64,000 nt of DNA from Sediminispirochaeta smaragdinae DSM 11293 (GTDB lineage: Bacteria; Spirochaetota; Spirochaetia; DSM-16054; Sediminispirochaetaceae): positions 1,922,001 to 1,986,000 of the forward strand of contig NC_014364.1 of NCBI RefSeq assembly GCF_000143985.1, given 5' to 3'. The position numbers and the translations under genes were made by a program. How positions within the stretch are numbered: position 1 is the first letter of the stretch; each line of letters opens with the position of its first letter. Of this stretch, positions 54,528 to 62,439 are shown one piece after another. The notes under the pieces are model-generated. The model made no database searches. It was not told the DNA's origin and worked only from the letters and a program-made list of their open reading frames with translations.

Positions 54528-56336
54528 ATGGCAATATCTCGCGAACGAATGCGCAATTTTTGTATCATTGCGCACATTGATCATGGAAAATCTACCCTCG
54601 CCGACCGTTTTATCCAGAAAGCGAAGGTGATCGACAGCAGAAAATTCAAGGACCAGTTCCTCGACAGCATGGACATTGAAAGGGAACGGGGAATAACCAT
54701 CAAAAGCCAGGCTATTACCATTCCCTATCAGAGCAGGGACGGCCAGATTTACGAGCTAAACCTTGTCGACACGCCGGGGCATGTCGATTTTTCCTACGAG
54801 GTTTCAAGGGCCATCAGCGCCTGTGAAGGGGCTCTCTTGCTGATTGATGCGAGTCAGGGGGTTGAAGCCCAAACCTTTGCAAATATGTATATGGCCGTGG
54901 AACTCGACCTTGAGATCATTCCTGTGGTCAATAAAATTGATCTTCCCAGTGCAAATATCGAGATGGTTAAGCATCAGATCGATCATGACCTCGGTCTTGA
55001 TCCTGACACCGCCGTTCTTGTTTCTGCTAAGACCGGCGAAGGGGTAGATGAGCTTCTGGAGCGGCTGGTTGAGCTGATTCCTCCTCCCGACGGGTCGGAA
55101 GACGAGCCCTTGAAGGCCTTGATTTTCGATAGTCACTACGACCCGTATCGCGGTGTCGTCGTTCATCTTCGGCTCTATGACGGTATCATGAAACGTGGTG
55201 ATGAAATCAAGCTGATGAACAATGGGGCGGTCTACGGTATAGAAGAGGTGGGAATGTTTCGAGGTGATTTGCTTCCTACCGAATCGCTCCGCGCCGGTGA
55301 AGTGGGCTATATGATCGCCGGAATTAAGACCATCAGCGATATAACTGTCGGAGATACCGTAACCCATCCCGAGCGTCCCTGTAGCGTGGCCCGCCACGGT
55401 TTTAAAGAGGTTAAACCGGTCGTCTTTTCTTCCATCTATCCCATCGACAGCGATGACTATGAACTGCTTCTTAGCGCGCTGGATAAACTGAAACTCAATG
55501 ATGCCTCCCTCGTCTATGAAAAGGACTCTTCGGCGGCCCTCGGTTTTGGATTTCGGTGCGGTTTCCTCGGTCTTTTGCACCTGGAAGTGATCCAGGAGCG
55601 ACTGGAACGGGAGTTCGGACTCTCCGTCGTGTTTACCAGCCCCTCGGTTCGTTATCGCGTTACCATGAAAAGTGGAGAGCGCTTTTTCCTTGATAATCCG
55701 CTTTCCTTTCCCGATCAGGTGAAGATTGAGACAATCGAAGAGCCTTATATCCATGCAACCATCATTACCCCTTCAGACTATCTTGGGCCCATCATGAATC
55801 TGTGTCTTGAAAAGCGGGGTGTGCAGCAGTCGATGACCTACCTCGATGAGAAACGGGTAGAGATGGTCTACGAGATGCCCCTTGCCGAGGTTTTGTATGA
55901 GTTTTACGACAGGCTTAAATCGGTAAGCCGCGGCTACGCCTCCTTTGATTATGAGCTTTCCGATCTCAAGGTAACCGATCTTGTCAGGCTCGATATCCTT
56001 GTCAACGGTGAGATTGTCGATGCCCTCAGTCAGCTTGTGTTTCGTGAAAATGCCGCTTATCGTGCAAGGATCATCTGCAAAAAGCTGCGGGAAGAGATCC
56101 CCAGGCAGCAGTTCAAGATTCCGATTCAGGGTTCCGTCGGCAGCACCATTATCGCGCGGGAGACCATCAGCGCCTTGCGAAAAGATGTTACGGCAAAGTG
56201 TTACGGTGGTGATATCAGCAGAAAGCGCAAACTCTTGGAAAAGCAGAAAGAGGGAAAGAAGCGAATGAAGATGGTCGGAAGTGTTGAGGTCCCCCAGAGC
56301 GCCTTTCTTTCGGTTCTCAAGAGCGAAGAACGCTAA
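54528..56336 (+). CDS. lepA: Translation elongation factor 4 (LepA)
   Basis: LepA is a ribosomal GTPase linked to initiation and back-translocation. The 602-residue protein has G1 AHIDHGKSTLADR, G2 in the RGITIKSQ loop, G3 DTPGHVDF, G4 NKIDL, the EF-G-like domains, and the LepA-specific C-terminus (CYGGDISRKRKLLEKQKEGKKR split at GGDISRKRK). It has no ribosome site. Its 3' end overlaps the converging DUF115-like gene by 20 bp. Confidence 0.97.
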   Translation: MAISRERMRNFCIIAHIDHGKSTLADRFIQKAKVIDSRKFKDQFLDSMDIERERGITIKSQAITIPYQSRDGQIYELNLVDTPGHVDFSYEVSRAISACEGALLLIDASQGVEAQTFANMYMAVELDLEIIPVVNKIDLPSANIEMVKHQIDHDLGLDPDTAVLVSAKTGEGVDELLERLVELIPPPDGSEDEPLKALIFDSHYDPYRGVVVHLRLYDGIMKRGDEIKLMNNGAVYGIEEVGMFRGDLLPTESLRAGEVGYMIAGIKTISDITVGDTVTHPERPCSVARHGFKEVKPVVFSSIYPIDSDDYELLLSALDKLKLNDASLVYEKDSSAALGFGFRCGFLGLLHLEVIQERLEREFGLSVVFTSPSVRYRVTMKSGERFFLDNPLSFPDQVKIETIEEPYIHATIITPSDYLGPIMNLCLEKRGVQQSMTYLDEKRVEMVYEMPLAEVLYEFYDRLKSVSRGYASFDYELSDLKVTDLVRLDILVNGEIVDALSQLVFRENAAYRARIICKKLREEIPRQQFKIPIQGSVGSTIIARETISALRKDVTAKCYGGDISRKRKLLEKQKEGKKRMKMVGSVEVPQSAFLSVLKSEER

Positions 56337-57942
56337 GGGCTTGTTCGATAATACGGATAAATCTCTGAGCCGAGGCGATGGTTCGACGAAAGAAGCCATC
56401 GTCCGGCTGTTCCTGATCGATACGATGAAAGTCGGGAAAGAAGCGATAAAGATAATCAAGCTCCTTCCATAATCGCCTGTCTCCCTGAACAAATTGTCTC
56501 AGTAAACGCTGCTCGGAGAGAAGAAAGTCCTGCACATCCCTTCCTGTATTTAGGTCGTCGTTTCCTCTGGATGAGAAGAGGTTTACTGAAGAGTCGTGCT
56601 TCTTTTCCAGCTCAGAAAGAAAACGGGCAGGATCATGGCCGTACCTTTTTCCTGTTTTATCTCTCATATTGAGTGAGGGCAGGCTTCCCGGAAAGATACA
56701 GATAGGCATTGCGGACTTGAAGGCGGAAAGCCGTTCGGTAAAATTTTCTTCATAGCCTGAGAGAACGAAGTCGCTTATTAGCGGGGGAACCTGCTTTTCA
56801 TCGAGGCAAAAGGGATGGCGCTGCAGTATGGCTGAAACATCCCCCTCCGGGCTTAGCCTCCTTCGGTTTTGAAGTTCCCGGTGATGGAAAGGGGTTCCCC
56901 GACAATGGCTTTTGCCGAGTCGATATGAGAAGTCGAGGCCTGCAAGCAGCAGTGCAGGCGGTTTCATCTTTTGGGCCAAGAGCAGAGCCGTCACCCCGAC
57001 CGAGCCGACCGGGGGCAGAAGCGGTATGTTCGGTACGGCGTGCGAGAAGCGGGCAAGAAGCTGCGAAGAATCAAAGGACGATAGAAAGGGTAAGAGTGGG
57101 GCCTGTTGATGTCGTGGAACCCCTCTGAAGGCTGTGAGATCGAAAAGAAGCGGGGTGGAAAAGCCCTGCGAGGTAATAAAGTCCCCCATGGTATAATATT
57201 GGCCGTCCTGACAGACGATAAGATCGGGATCTAAACCGTGCGCCTTCAGTGGCGATAGGGCCGTGTCCACCGCAAGCAAGAGGAATTGCTTGCGATAACG
57301 CTCTATGAGGGGAATGGCCTCTTCAAGGGAGGGGCCCGCTCCCGCAATCAAAATCGGGAGCTTGCTCTGTCGAAGCGGTATTATGTCCTGGTTTGCGATC
57401 GCCGCGCAATTATAAAAGAAATTTTTCAACCAAAGCGGCCCAAACCATACGAGAGTCATCCTATTTTGCCATTGGAGGCGTATATATCGTTCATAGTGGG
57501 AGACCAGTCGGCGGTATGATTCAGGAGCAAGGGCGTAGCCCCCGTTCAACGTGACCAAGCGAACCCTGCGAATAGTGCTTAGCGAGACCGGCGGGGGGAT
57601 TCCAAGGGCTTGATCTTCTTTGAGAAACACAAGCCGTTCGTTCTTGCAAAGAGAAGAAGGCCTTCTCTCCTCTGCGAGGTTGTAGAGCTCTTCATCGATT
57701 TCGACGGCAAGGATCAGAGAGGTTTCATCGATCCTTTCAAGCAATCTATCGACACCATACCAGAGAAGAGGAGAAGGTAGTATATAGAGTGTCTGAGGGG
57801 AAAGAGGTGCGGCATCGGCTCTCTGGCGCGCTTTCTCGACTGGTTCTTTGTAATGATAGAGATTCCTGTTTGCATAAAAACAGGAAAGCCCTCCACCTGC
57901 GGCTTGCAGGAGAGGGCCTTTGGACGAGGAGGTCTCAGCCAC
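56317..57942 (-). CDS. DUF115 / Maf-like protein (6-hydroxymethylpterin pyrophosphokinase MptE-like)
   Basis: The 541-residue protein has a central domain with LPILIAGAGPSLEEAIPLIERYR, LLAVDTALSPLKAHGLDPDLIVCQDGQYY split at AVDTAL and PDLIVCQD, and LLLAGLDFSYR, as in the DUF115 family. Members include archaeal MptE and bacterial Maf proteins that glycosylate flagellins with nonulosonic acids. In a motile spirochaete a Maf role is plausible but unproven. The GTG at 57942 overlaps the stop of the PpiD-like gene by eight bases, indicating coupling; the longer ORF from 58026 has no better start. It converges with lepA with a 20-bp overlap. Confidence 0.8.
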   Translation of the reverse strand: MAETSSSKGPLLQAAGGGLSCFYANRNLYHYKEPVEKARQRADAAPLSPQTLYILPSPLLWYGVDRLLERIDETSLILAVEIDEELYNLAEERRPSSLCKNERLVFLKEDQALGIPPPVSLSTIRRVRLVTLNGGYALAPESYRRLVSHYERYIRLQWQNRMTLVWFGPLWLKNFFYNCAAIANQDIIPLRQSKLPILIAGAGPSLEEAIPLIERYRKQFLLLAVDTALSPLKAHGLDPDLIVCQDGQYYTMGDFITSQGFSTPLLFDLTAFRGVPRHQQAPLLPFLSSFDSSQLLARFSHAVPNIPLLPPVGSVGVTALLLAQKMKPPALLLAGLDFSYRLGKSHCRGTPFHHRELQNRRRLSPEGDVSAILQRHPFCLDEKQVPPLISDFVLSGYEENFTERLSAFKSAMPICIFPGSLPSLNMRDKTGKRYGHDPARFLSELEKKHDSSVNLFSSRGNDDLNTGRDVQDFLLSEQRLLRQFVQGDRRLWKELDYLYRFFPDFHRIDQEQPDDGFFRRTIASAQRFIRIIEQALSVLRS

Positions 57943-59470
57943 GATTGAGAATACGGGTACTGAAGACCTCCATGAAATTGTTTTCCAGCTTCTTGGAGCC
58001 CAGAAAAAGTCTTCTGACCCGATCATCGGTCATATTGGTGATAACGGATCGGTAACGTTGATCAATGGTATCCTTTACGGTCTGCGGAGCATCACGCTCG
58101 TCTATCATCTGAAAGACAATAACGCTATTGCCGACAACCTGCGGTTCACTTACTCCTTCCGGTTCAAGGGAGAAAAGCAATTTCAGAATACGGTCATTGC
58201 TACCGATGCTTTGCAGGTAATTGGAATTATCTAAGGTCCTGATTACCTTCAGAAAACCGACGGAACCGAAGTTAATGGGGAAATAATCGGTAAGATGTTC
58301 GGTAAGCCCCATCGTATCACTCGTTTCGGAAAACGAACTCTTTTCGGCACTTTCTCCAAACGTTTTTCCCAAATCGAGAAAATAGTCCTCAACGATTCCC
58401 CGATCATTTACCAGCATGTAGCTTCTAACTTTATCGATGGTCTCGTCATTAGTGAAGTCCGCGTCGCGGATGGGACCGTTGCTTCTGTATATGGCCCAGC
58501 CGTAGGGGGTTTCCACCAGCCCGCTTGCTTCCCCTGGAGCAAGAGAGAACACTTCATCAAGATCTTTATCATTACTGATATCCGACTGGAGCGCATAACG
58601 CATCACATAGCCCATCTCTCCGCCTTTGTCGGCATAGATATCGGTTGAATGAGCAGTGGCCAGTTCTTCGAAGGTCGAGGTTTCCTCTCGGAGCTGCTTT
58701 AAAACGGCTTCCGCCGATTTTTTATCATCTTTGAGGCTGATTCTGCTGAAGCTTCCCTCAGCAAAAAGATCTCCCGTTTGCCTACCGTATTCGGCGACCT
58801 TTTCCGCCGGGTAGCTGTTTAAATCCCAGTTGACAAAACGAAAGTTACGTTCAGGGGATGCAAGGGAGAGCAGAAACGCTTTCTCGGCACTGCTTGAGTG
58901 GGTGCTAAACACATCACTCACCCATTGCTGATGAATGAGACTTTCATGGTAATAATTTCTGACGGAAAACTTCTCGCTGCTCGAGGTATTCCTATACGCC
59001 TCCGGACTGAACTTTCCGTTTTCCCAGTATCCTTCATAGTAGGTCAGGGCTCTGTCTACGCGCTCGTCGCTTACCTGTAAACCGCTCTTTTGGGCTTCTT
59101 CCATGATGGCCGAATGTATGACCGTCAACTCGAAAGCCCCATTCCAAACCTGGAATAGCTGCCAATCTATATTGTCCTGTCCCTGGGATTGCTGAAACAT
59201 TGCCTGATAACGTTTGGCAACCATATCTCTCTGCCGTGAAAGATAGTTATCCGGACGATATTCAATCGGTTCTCCGTTCCAGCTTCCGAAAACGATACTT
59301 CCCCTCTGACTTCCGAAATGAGATATTGCCGGGGCCCCGACAAACGTAACAACAATAAGCACCAGGATGAAAACACTGAAAGCCCAAAGCATAGGGTGCT
59401 GGTCTCGTTTTTTTTCTACGACATTGGGTTTGTCGATATGATCCTTATGATCCTTCGATTTGCTTGGCAT
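57935..59470 (-). CDS. Membrane-anchored peptidyl-prolyl isomerase (PpiD/SurA-like)
   Basis: The 511-residue protein has a short Lys/Asp-rich cytoplasmic start, one membrane helix (FSVFILVLIVVTFVGAPAIS, about 30-50) and a large periplasmic part. Residues about 60-220 form the SurA-N/trigger-factor-like chaperone helices and 245-345 a parvulin rotamase domain (STFEELATAHSTD, KGGEMGYV, GLVETPYGWAIYR). A second, degenerate parvulin-like region may follow near 420-500. It should help folding of exported proteins. It is followed by the DUF115-like gene with an eight-base overlap. It is divergent from the J-domain gene. Confidence 0.85.
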   Translation of the reverse strand: MPSKSKDHKDHIDKPNVVEKKRDQHPMLWAFSVFILVLIVVTFVGAPAISHFGSQRGSIVFGSWNGEPIEYRPDNYLSRQRDMVAKRYQAMFQQSQGQDNIDWQLFQVWNGAFELTVIHSAIMEEAQKSGLQVSDERVDRALTYYEGYWENGKFSPEAYRNTSSSEKFSVRNYYHESLIHQQWVSDVFSTHSSSAEKAFLLSLASPERNFRFVNWDLNSYPAEKVAEYGRQTGDLFAEGSFSRISLKDDKKSAEAVLKQLREETSTFEELATAHSTDIYADKGGEMGYVMRYALQSDISNDKDLDEVFSLAPGEASGLVETPYGWAIYRSNGPIRDADFTNDETIDKVRSYMLVNDRGIVEDYFLDLGKTFGESAEKSSFSETSDTMGLTEHLTDYFPINFGSVGFLKVIRTLDNSNYLQSIGSNDRILKLLFSLEPEGVSEPQVVGNSVIVFQMIDERDAPQTVKDTIDQRYRSVITNMTDDRVRRLFLGSKKLENNFMEVFSTRILNRG

Positions 59471-59515
59471 CGCATTACCTTTCCGATTCTTCTATTGGTG
59501 TAAACGTATCGAAGA

Positions 59516-59544
59516 ACAGTAGCATGGGAGATTGCTATTGTCAA
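59516..59544 (-). promoter_or_regulatory. Candidate promoter of the PpiD-like gene
   Basis: On the minus strand TTGACA (59544-59539), 17 bp and TACTGT (59521-59516) precede the gene by about 45 bp. The -10 box is poor. Confidence 0.4.
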
Positions 59545-59567
59545 TGAATGGCCCCTTTTGTCTTATG

Positions 59568-59576
59568 TGCTATACT
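59568..59576 (+). promoter_or_regulatory. Extended -10 promoter of the J-domain gene
   Basis: TGCTATACT is an extended -10 box (TGn plus TATACT, 59571-59576) with no clear -35 box. It ends 8 nt before the ATG at 59585, so the transcript should be leaderless. Confidence 0.5.
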
Positions 59577-59584
59577 CCCGTATC

Positions 59585-60385
59585 ATGAGCGGAGCTTCCC
59601 GACGCCGACAGCATAGCTATACCATCGCAGGGCTGCTTGCCCACCAGCCCGCTGGGATGCGGGGGCTTCCCGGCTATCGTGATCTTCTGGCCCGCTATCG
59701 AACATCGGACAGACTGAAACGGGTCAGACTTTCGCGGCGCGGTTATTCCGTGCTTCTCCATGCCCGGGTTTCTCCCGATCGACTGCGCCTCTTTCTTCGG
59801 GCGCAGCATCTTCCCGTCGATCCCTTCTTTCCCCTTTATCTGGCGTTGAAACGGGACTATCTTTCGACTTTGGAACGAAAACGTGAGGAAAAACAACGCT
59901 GGATTATCCATCACTTGCAATCCTTACCACAGCCGCTTTTTCACTCCTTTCTTTCCCTTGCATACCTGGAGCAGTACCTTGCAGGAAGCGACAAAACCCC
60001 TCTTTGGGCCGAAGAGCTTGTTCCAAAAACAAAAAAAGCCACACGCCATCTTATCGGCCTTTCCAGACTCCAATGGATGGATCGCTTCGAAGAGCATTTG
60101 AATTTACTTGTGCAAAGATACCGCAACTTCTCGGCTGAAGAAGCCGAGCTCTTTCTTGCCTTGTTCGTTCTCGAACTTCCCCCTTCCAAGAAGCTTTCCC
60201 TGCCTGTCCCTCTGCCGTCGCCCACATGCATAAAGGAGGCTTTTAGACGATTGAGTAAAAAGGAGCATCCCGATGCCGGTGGGGACGGAATGCTCTTTGT
60301 TAAGCTAAAGTGGGCGGCCGACATTCTTGTCTCCCGCCCTGCTGATACCTATTCACGTGGAGCGTGTGGAAGGGAAAATAGGTGA
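59585..60385 (+). CDS. Protein with C-terminal J domain
   Basis: The 266-residue protein is basic (many Arg) and cytoplasmic. Only its last 60 residues are recognisable as a J domain: CIKEAFRRLSKKEHPDAGGDGMLFVKLKWAADIL cut as KEAFRRLSKKEHPDAGG with the essential HPD, followed by FVKLKWAADIL. The N-terminal 200 residues (RLKRVRLSRRGYSVLLHARV, HHLQSLPQPLFHSFLSL parts) match no family I know and may bind the client or Hsp70 target. It thus could recruit DnaK to a specific substrate. The ATG at 59585 is preferred to 59558 because of the extended -10 box. It converges on the secreted-protein gene with 14 bp between. Confidence 0.75.
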   Translation: MSGASRRRQHSYTIAGLLAHQPAGMRGLPGYRDLLARYRTSDRLKRVRLSRRGYSVLLHARVSPDRLRLFLRAQHLPVDPFFPLYLALKRDYLSTLERKREEKQRWIIHHLQSLPQPLFHSFLSLAYLEQYLAGSDKTPLWAEELVPKTKKATRHLIGLSRLQWMDRFEEHLNLLVQRYRNFSAEEAELFLALFVLELPPSKKLSLPVPLPSPTCIKEAFRRLSKKEHPDAGGDGMLFVKLKWAADILVSRPADTYSRGACGRENR

Positions 60386-60399
60386 ATGGTTACATGCAG

Positions 60400-61083
60400 C
60401 TATCGCGCCGCATGCACGGAAAGGTTGTCAAAGCTCACTGCCATGCTGTTTGTCCTGAGAGCAATATAGGCTCCTTTGTCCGGTGCCTTATCAAGGAAAA
60501 AGCGATAGTATGTTCCGCTTTGCAGAGGGTTCCATACCTTTACCTCTCCGGTATCACCGTTGACGGTTAATCTGACGGGGACCACCCGATCGAGATGTTC
60601 TTCCGTCAGCATGGCACTATCCAGGGGAATATCATAGCCTTTCATGAGCGTCATGGTGTGATGATTTATACTCTTGTAGACTTGGGCGCGAAAGCCTTTT
60701 CCTCCATAGGTCGCATGTTCGTCGTAATTAAGCCAGAGGAGGTAGGATCGACCGTCGCCCCAGGATTTTCCCGGGTGAGCCCTATCAACAAAAACCTGTA
60801 TTCCAAAGCCTCCCTTTCGATCTTCTATAGCACCTCCCTCATAATGCACATCAAAGGAGTAGTCCATCTCCCCGCTTTGGGGAATTCTGAAATTGATCTT
60901 GGCAAGGGGCTGCTGCACATCATTCTGGACGAGCCTCCCCGAAGAGCTGCTCCATGCCCCGTAGTGACTGGCATCCTCTGTTTTTGATTTGAAATCGACA
61001 GAAAGCGATTGGGCCGATAGAGGTAAAATCGTTAGGAGCATCAGCAGCACAGCCATCGGGAAGAGGAAAAAACGACAATTCAT
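60400..61083 (-). CDS. Secreted beta-rich protein of unknown function
   Basis: The 227-residue protein has a Sec signal (FFLFPMAVLLMLLTILPLSAQ) and then a mature part of about 205 residues dominated by beta-like strands: KINFRIPQSGEMDYSFDVHY, GGFGIQVFVDR, SYLLWLNYDE, VVPVRLTVNGDTGEVKVWNP and YIALRTNSMAVSFDNLSV split at these points. It resembles a LamG/concanavalin-like jelly roll as used in carbohydrate binding, but the family is not identified. The ATG at 61083 has AAGGAG upstream. It is divergent from the thioredoxin-CcdA gene. Confidence 0.7.
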   Translation of the reverse strand: MNCRFFLFPMAVLLMLLTILPLSAQSLSVDFKSKTEDASHYGAWSSSSGRLVQNDVQQPLAKINFRIPQSGEMDYSFDVHYEGGAIEDRKGGFGIQVFVDRAHPGKSWGDGRSYLLWLNYDEHATYGGKGFRAQVYKSINHHTMTLMKGYDIPLDSAMLTEEHLDRVVPVRLTVNGDTGEVKVWNPLQSGTYYRFFLDKAPDKGAYIALRTNSMAVSFDNLSVHAAR

Positions 61084-61093
61084 CTGCTTCTCC

Positions 61094-61122
61094 TTTAAAA
61101 AAATCTTTGTTTCCTGTATATA
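61094..61122 (+). promoter_or_regulatory. Candidate promoter of the thioredoxin-CcdA gene
   Basis: TTTAAA (61094-61099), 17 bp and TATATA (61117-61122) precede the GTG at 61174 by about 50 bp. The palindrome TGTATATACA lies over the -10 box. Confidence 0.4.
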
Positions 61123-61173
61123 CATAAAACCAGGAGCATGTCGCAGCGGTTACAGGTAAAAGGGAGGCTTTTT

Positions 61174-62322
61174 GTGAAATTCTGGTTTGTTGCGGTGCTT
61201 ATGTTTTATAGTGCCTTTTCAATGCCTATTTTTTCTTTAACCGCCGTCGATATTGAGTACTACGGGGAGATTGGGTGCTCCCATTGCGATACCTTTCGTC
61301 AGAGGCTGCTTCCTCGGATCGAAGCAGAAACCGGGGTCGATGTCAGAGCCGAATACTATGATATTCTTTCTGAAGATGGTTTTACCCGTTGTAAGGAACG
61401 CTTAACCGAAATGGGGCAGCACTTTGATATTTTCCCTGTTTTGATTATTGGAAATAATGCGTATCAGGGTAATAATGCTGTGGAGTCCGGACTGCTTCGC
61501 GAATTGAGTTTCTTTGCGAAACACGGAGACTATCTGAAACGACAAAAAAAACTTCACATTCATCGCGAATCGTACAGCCAGCAGTTTACCTGGCTTCCGG
61601 TTTTTTTCGCCGGTCTTGCTGATGGTGTGAACCCCTGTGCGTTTACCACCATGCTTTTCTTTTTGTCATGGATTGCATCGAGAGGTGGAGGGCGCCGCAA
61701 GCTTATGCTTTCGGGAGGAAGCTTTATCACGGGGATTTTCCTCTCGTATCTCGCTATCGGCGGTGGCCTTTTTACCCTTTTCCGCACGGCCGAAGGCCTG
61801 GTTATCCTACGGGAAGGTTTACGGTATGGTTTTTCCATCCTTGCCTTTCTTCTTGCTCTTCTTTCTTGCCTCGATGCTGTGATGGTTCGGCGGGGAACTC
61901 GGTCGCGGATGATATTGCAACTACCGCGTTCGATCAAGCTTCTGATCCATGCTCATGTTCGAAAGTATGATGGAAAGGAGTCAGCGTCGAGGCCTGCCTG
62001 TTTTTCTTTGCTTCTTCGTATAGTTCTCCCGCTCGTCGTTACTGGTATGATTGTCTCACTTTTGGAATTGGCTTGTACCGGCCAGGTTTATTTTCCGACC
62101 ATCGCTTTCATGGTCCAGAGCAAAAACAAAGCGGCCTTGCCTCTCTTGCTGCTTTACAATGTCGCATTTATAGCGCCTCTTATTCTCTTGCTATTCCTTG
62201 TGGTGGCGGGTGTCTCTCATCAGCGTATAGTCGGATGGTTCAACAGAAATCTATTTTGGGGTAAATTGGGTCTTGCTCTTCTATTTTTTGTCTTGGCGCT
62301 TTTGCTTTTCCTTGCTCCATAA
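61174..62322 (+). CDS. Thioredoxin-like / CcdA-type thiol transporter fusion
   Basis: The 382-residue protein begins with a signal or anchor (FWFVAVLMFYSAFSMPIFS) and a periplasmic glutaredoxin/thioredoxin-like domain with the redox motif CSHC (about residues 36-39) and IFPVLIIGN. Residues from about 140 form a CcdA/DsbD-type membrane domain with GLADGVNPCAFTTM and LLELACTGQVYFP, which hold the two conserved membrane cysteines for passing electrons from cytoplasmic thioredoxin to the periplasm. A fusion of both parts makes a self-contained reductant relay. The GTG at 61174 is chosen because GGGAGG lies 6 nt before it; the ATG at 61138 has a poorly spaced site. An insert of about 40 basic residues sits in the middle of the membrane domain. 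Confidence 0.85.
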   Translation: MKFWFVAVLMFYSAFSMPIFSLTAVDIEYYGEIGCSHCDTFRQRLLPRIEAETGVDVRAEYYDILSEDGFTRCKERLTEMGQHFDIFPVLIIGNNAYQGNNAVESGLLRELSFFAKHGDYLKRQKKLHIHRESYSQQFTWLPVFFAGLADGVNPCAFTTMLFFLSWIASRGGGRRKLMLSGGSFITGIFLSYLAIGGGLFTLFRTAEGLVILREGLRYGFSILAFLLALLSCLDAVMVRRGTRSRMILQLPRSIKLLIHAHVRKYDGKESASRPACFSLLLRIVLPLVVTGMIVSLLELACTGQVYFPTIAFMVQSKNKAALPLLLLYNVAFIAPLILLLFLVVAGVSHQRIVGWFNRNLFWGKLGLALLFFVLALLLFLAP

Positions 62323-62439
62323 TCTTCGTCGATTTTCGATCTTCTTTCATGAAAAATTTCCAATTCCCTTGCGTTTCGAAAATATATCAAAAGAATAGTA
62401 AGAAAAGGCTATGTGCAGCATGCACGGGGAGGCTCTGGA

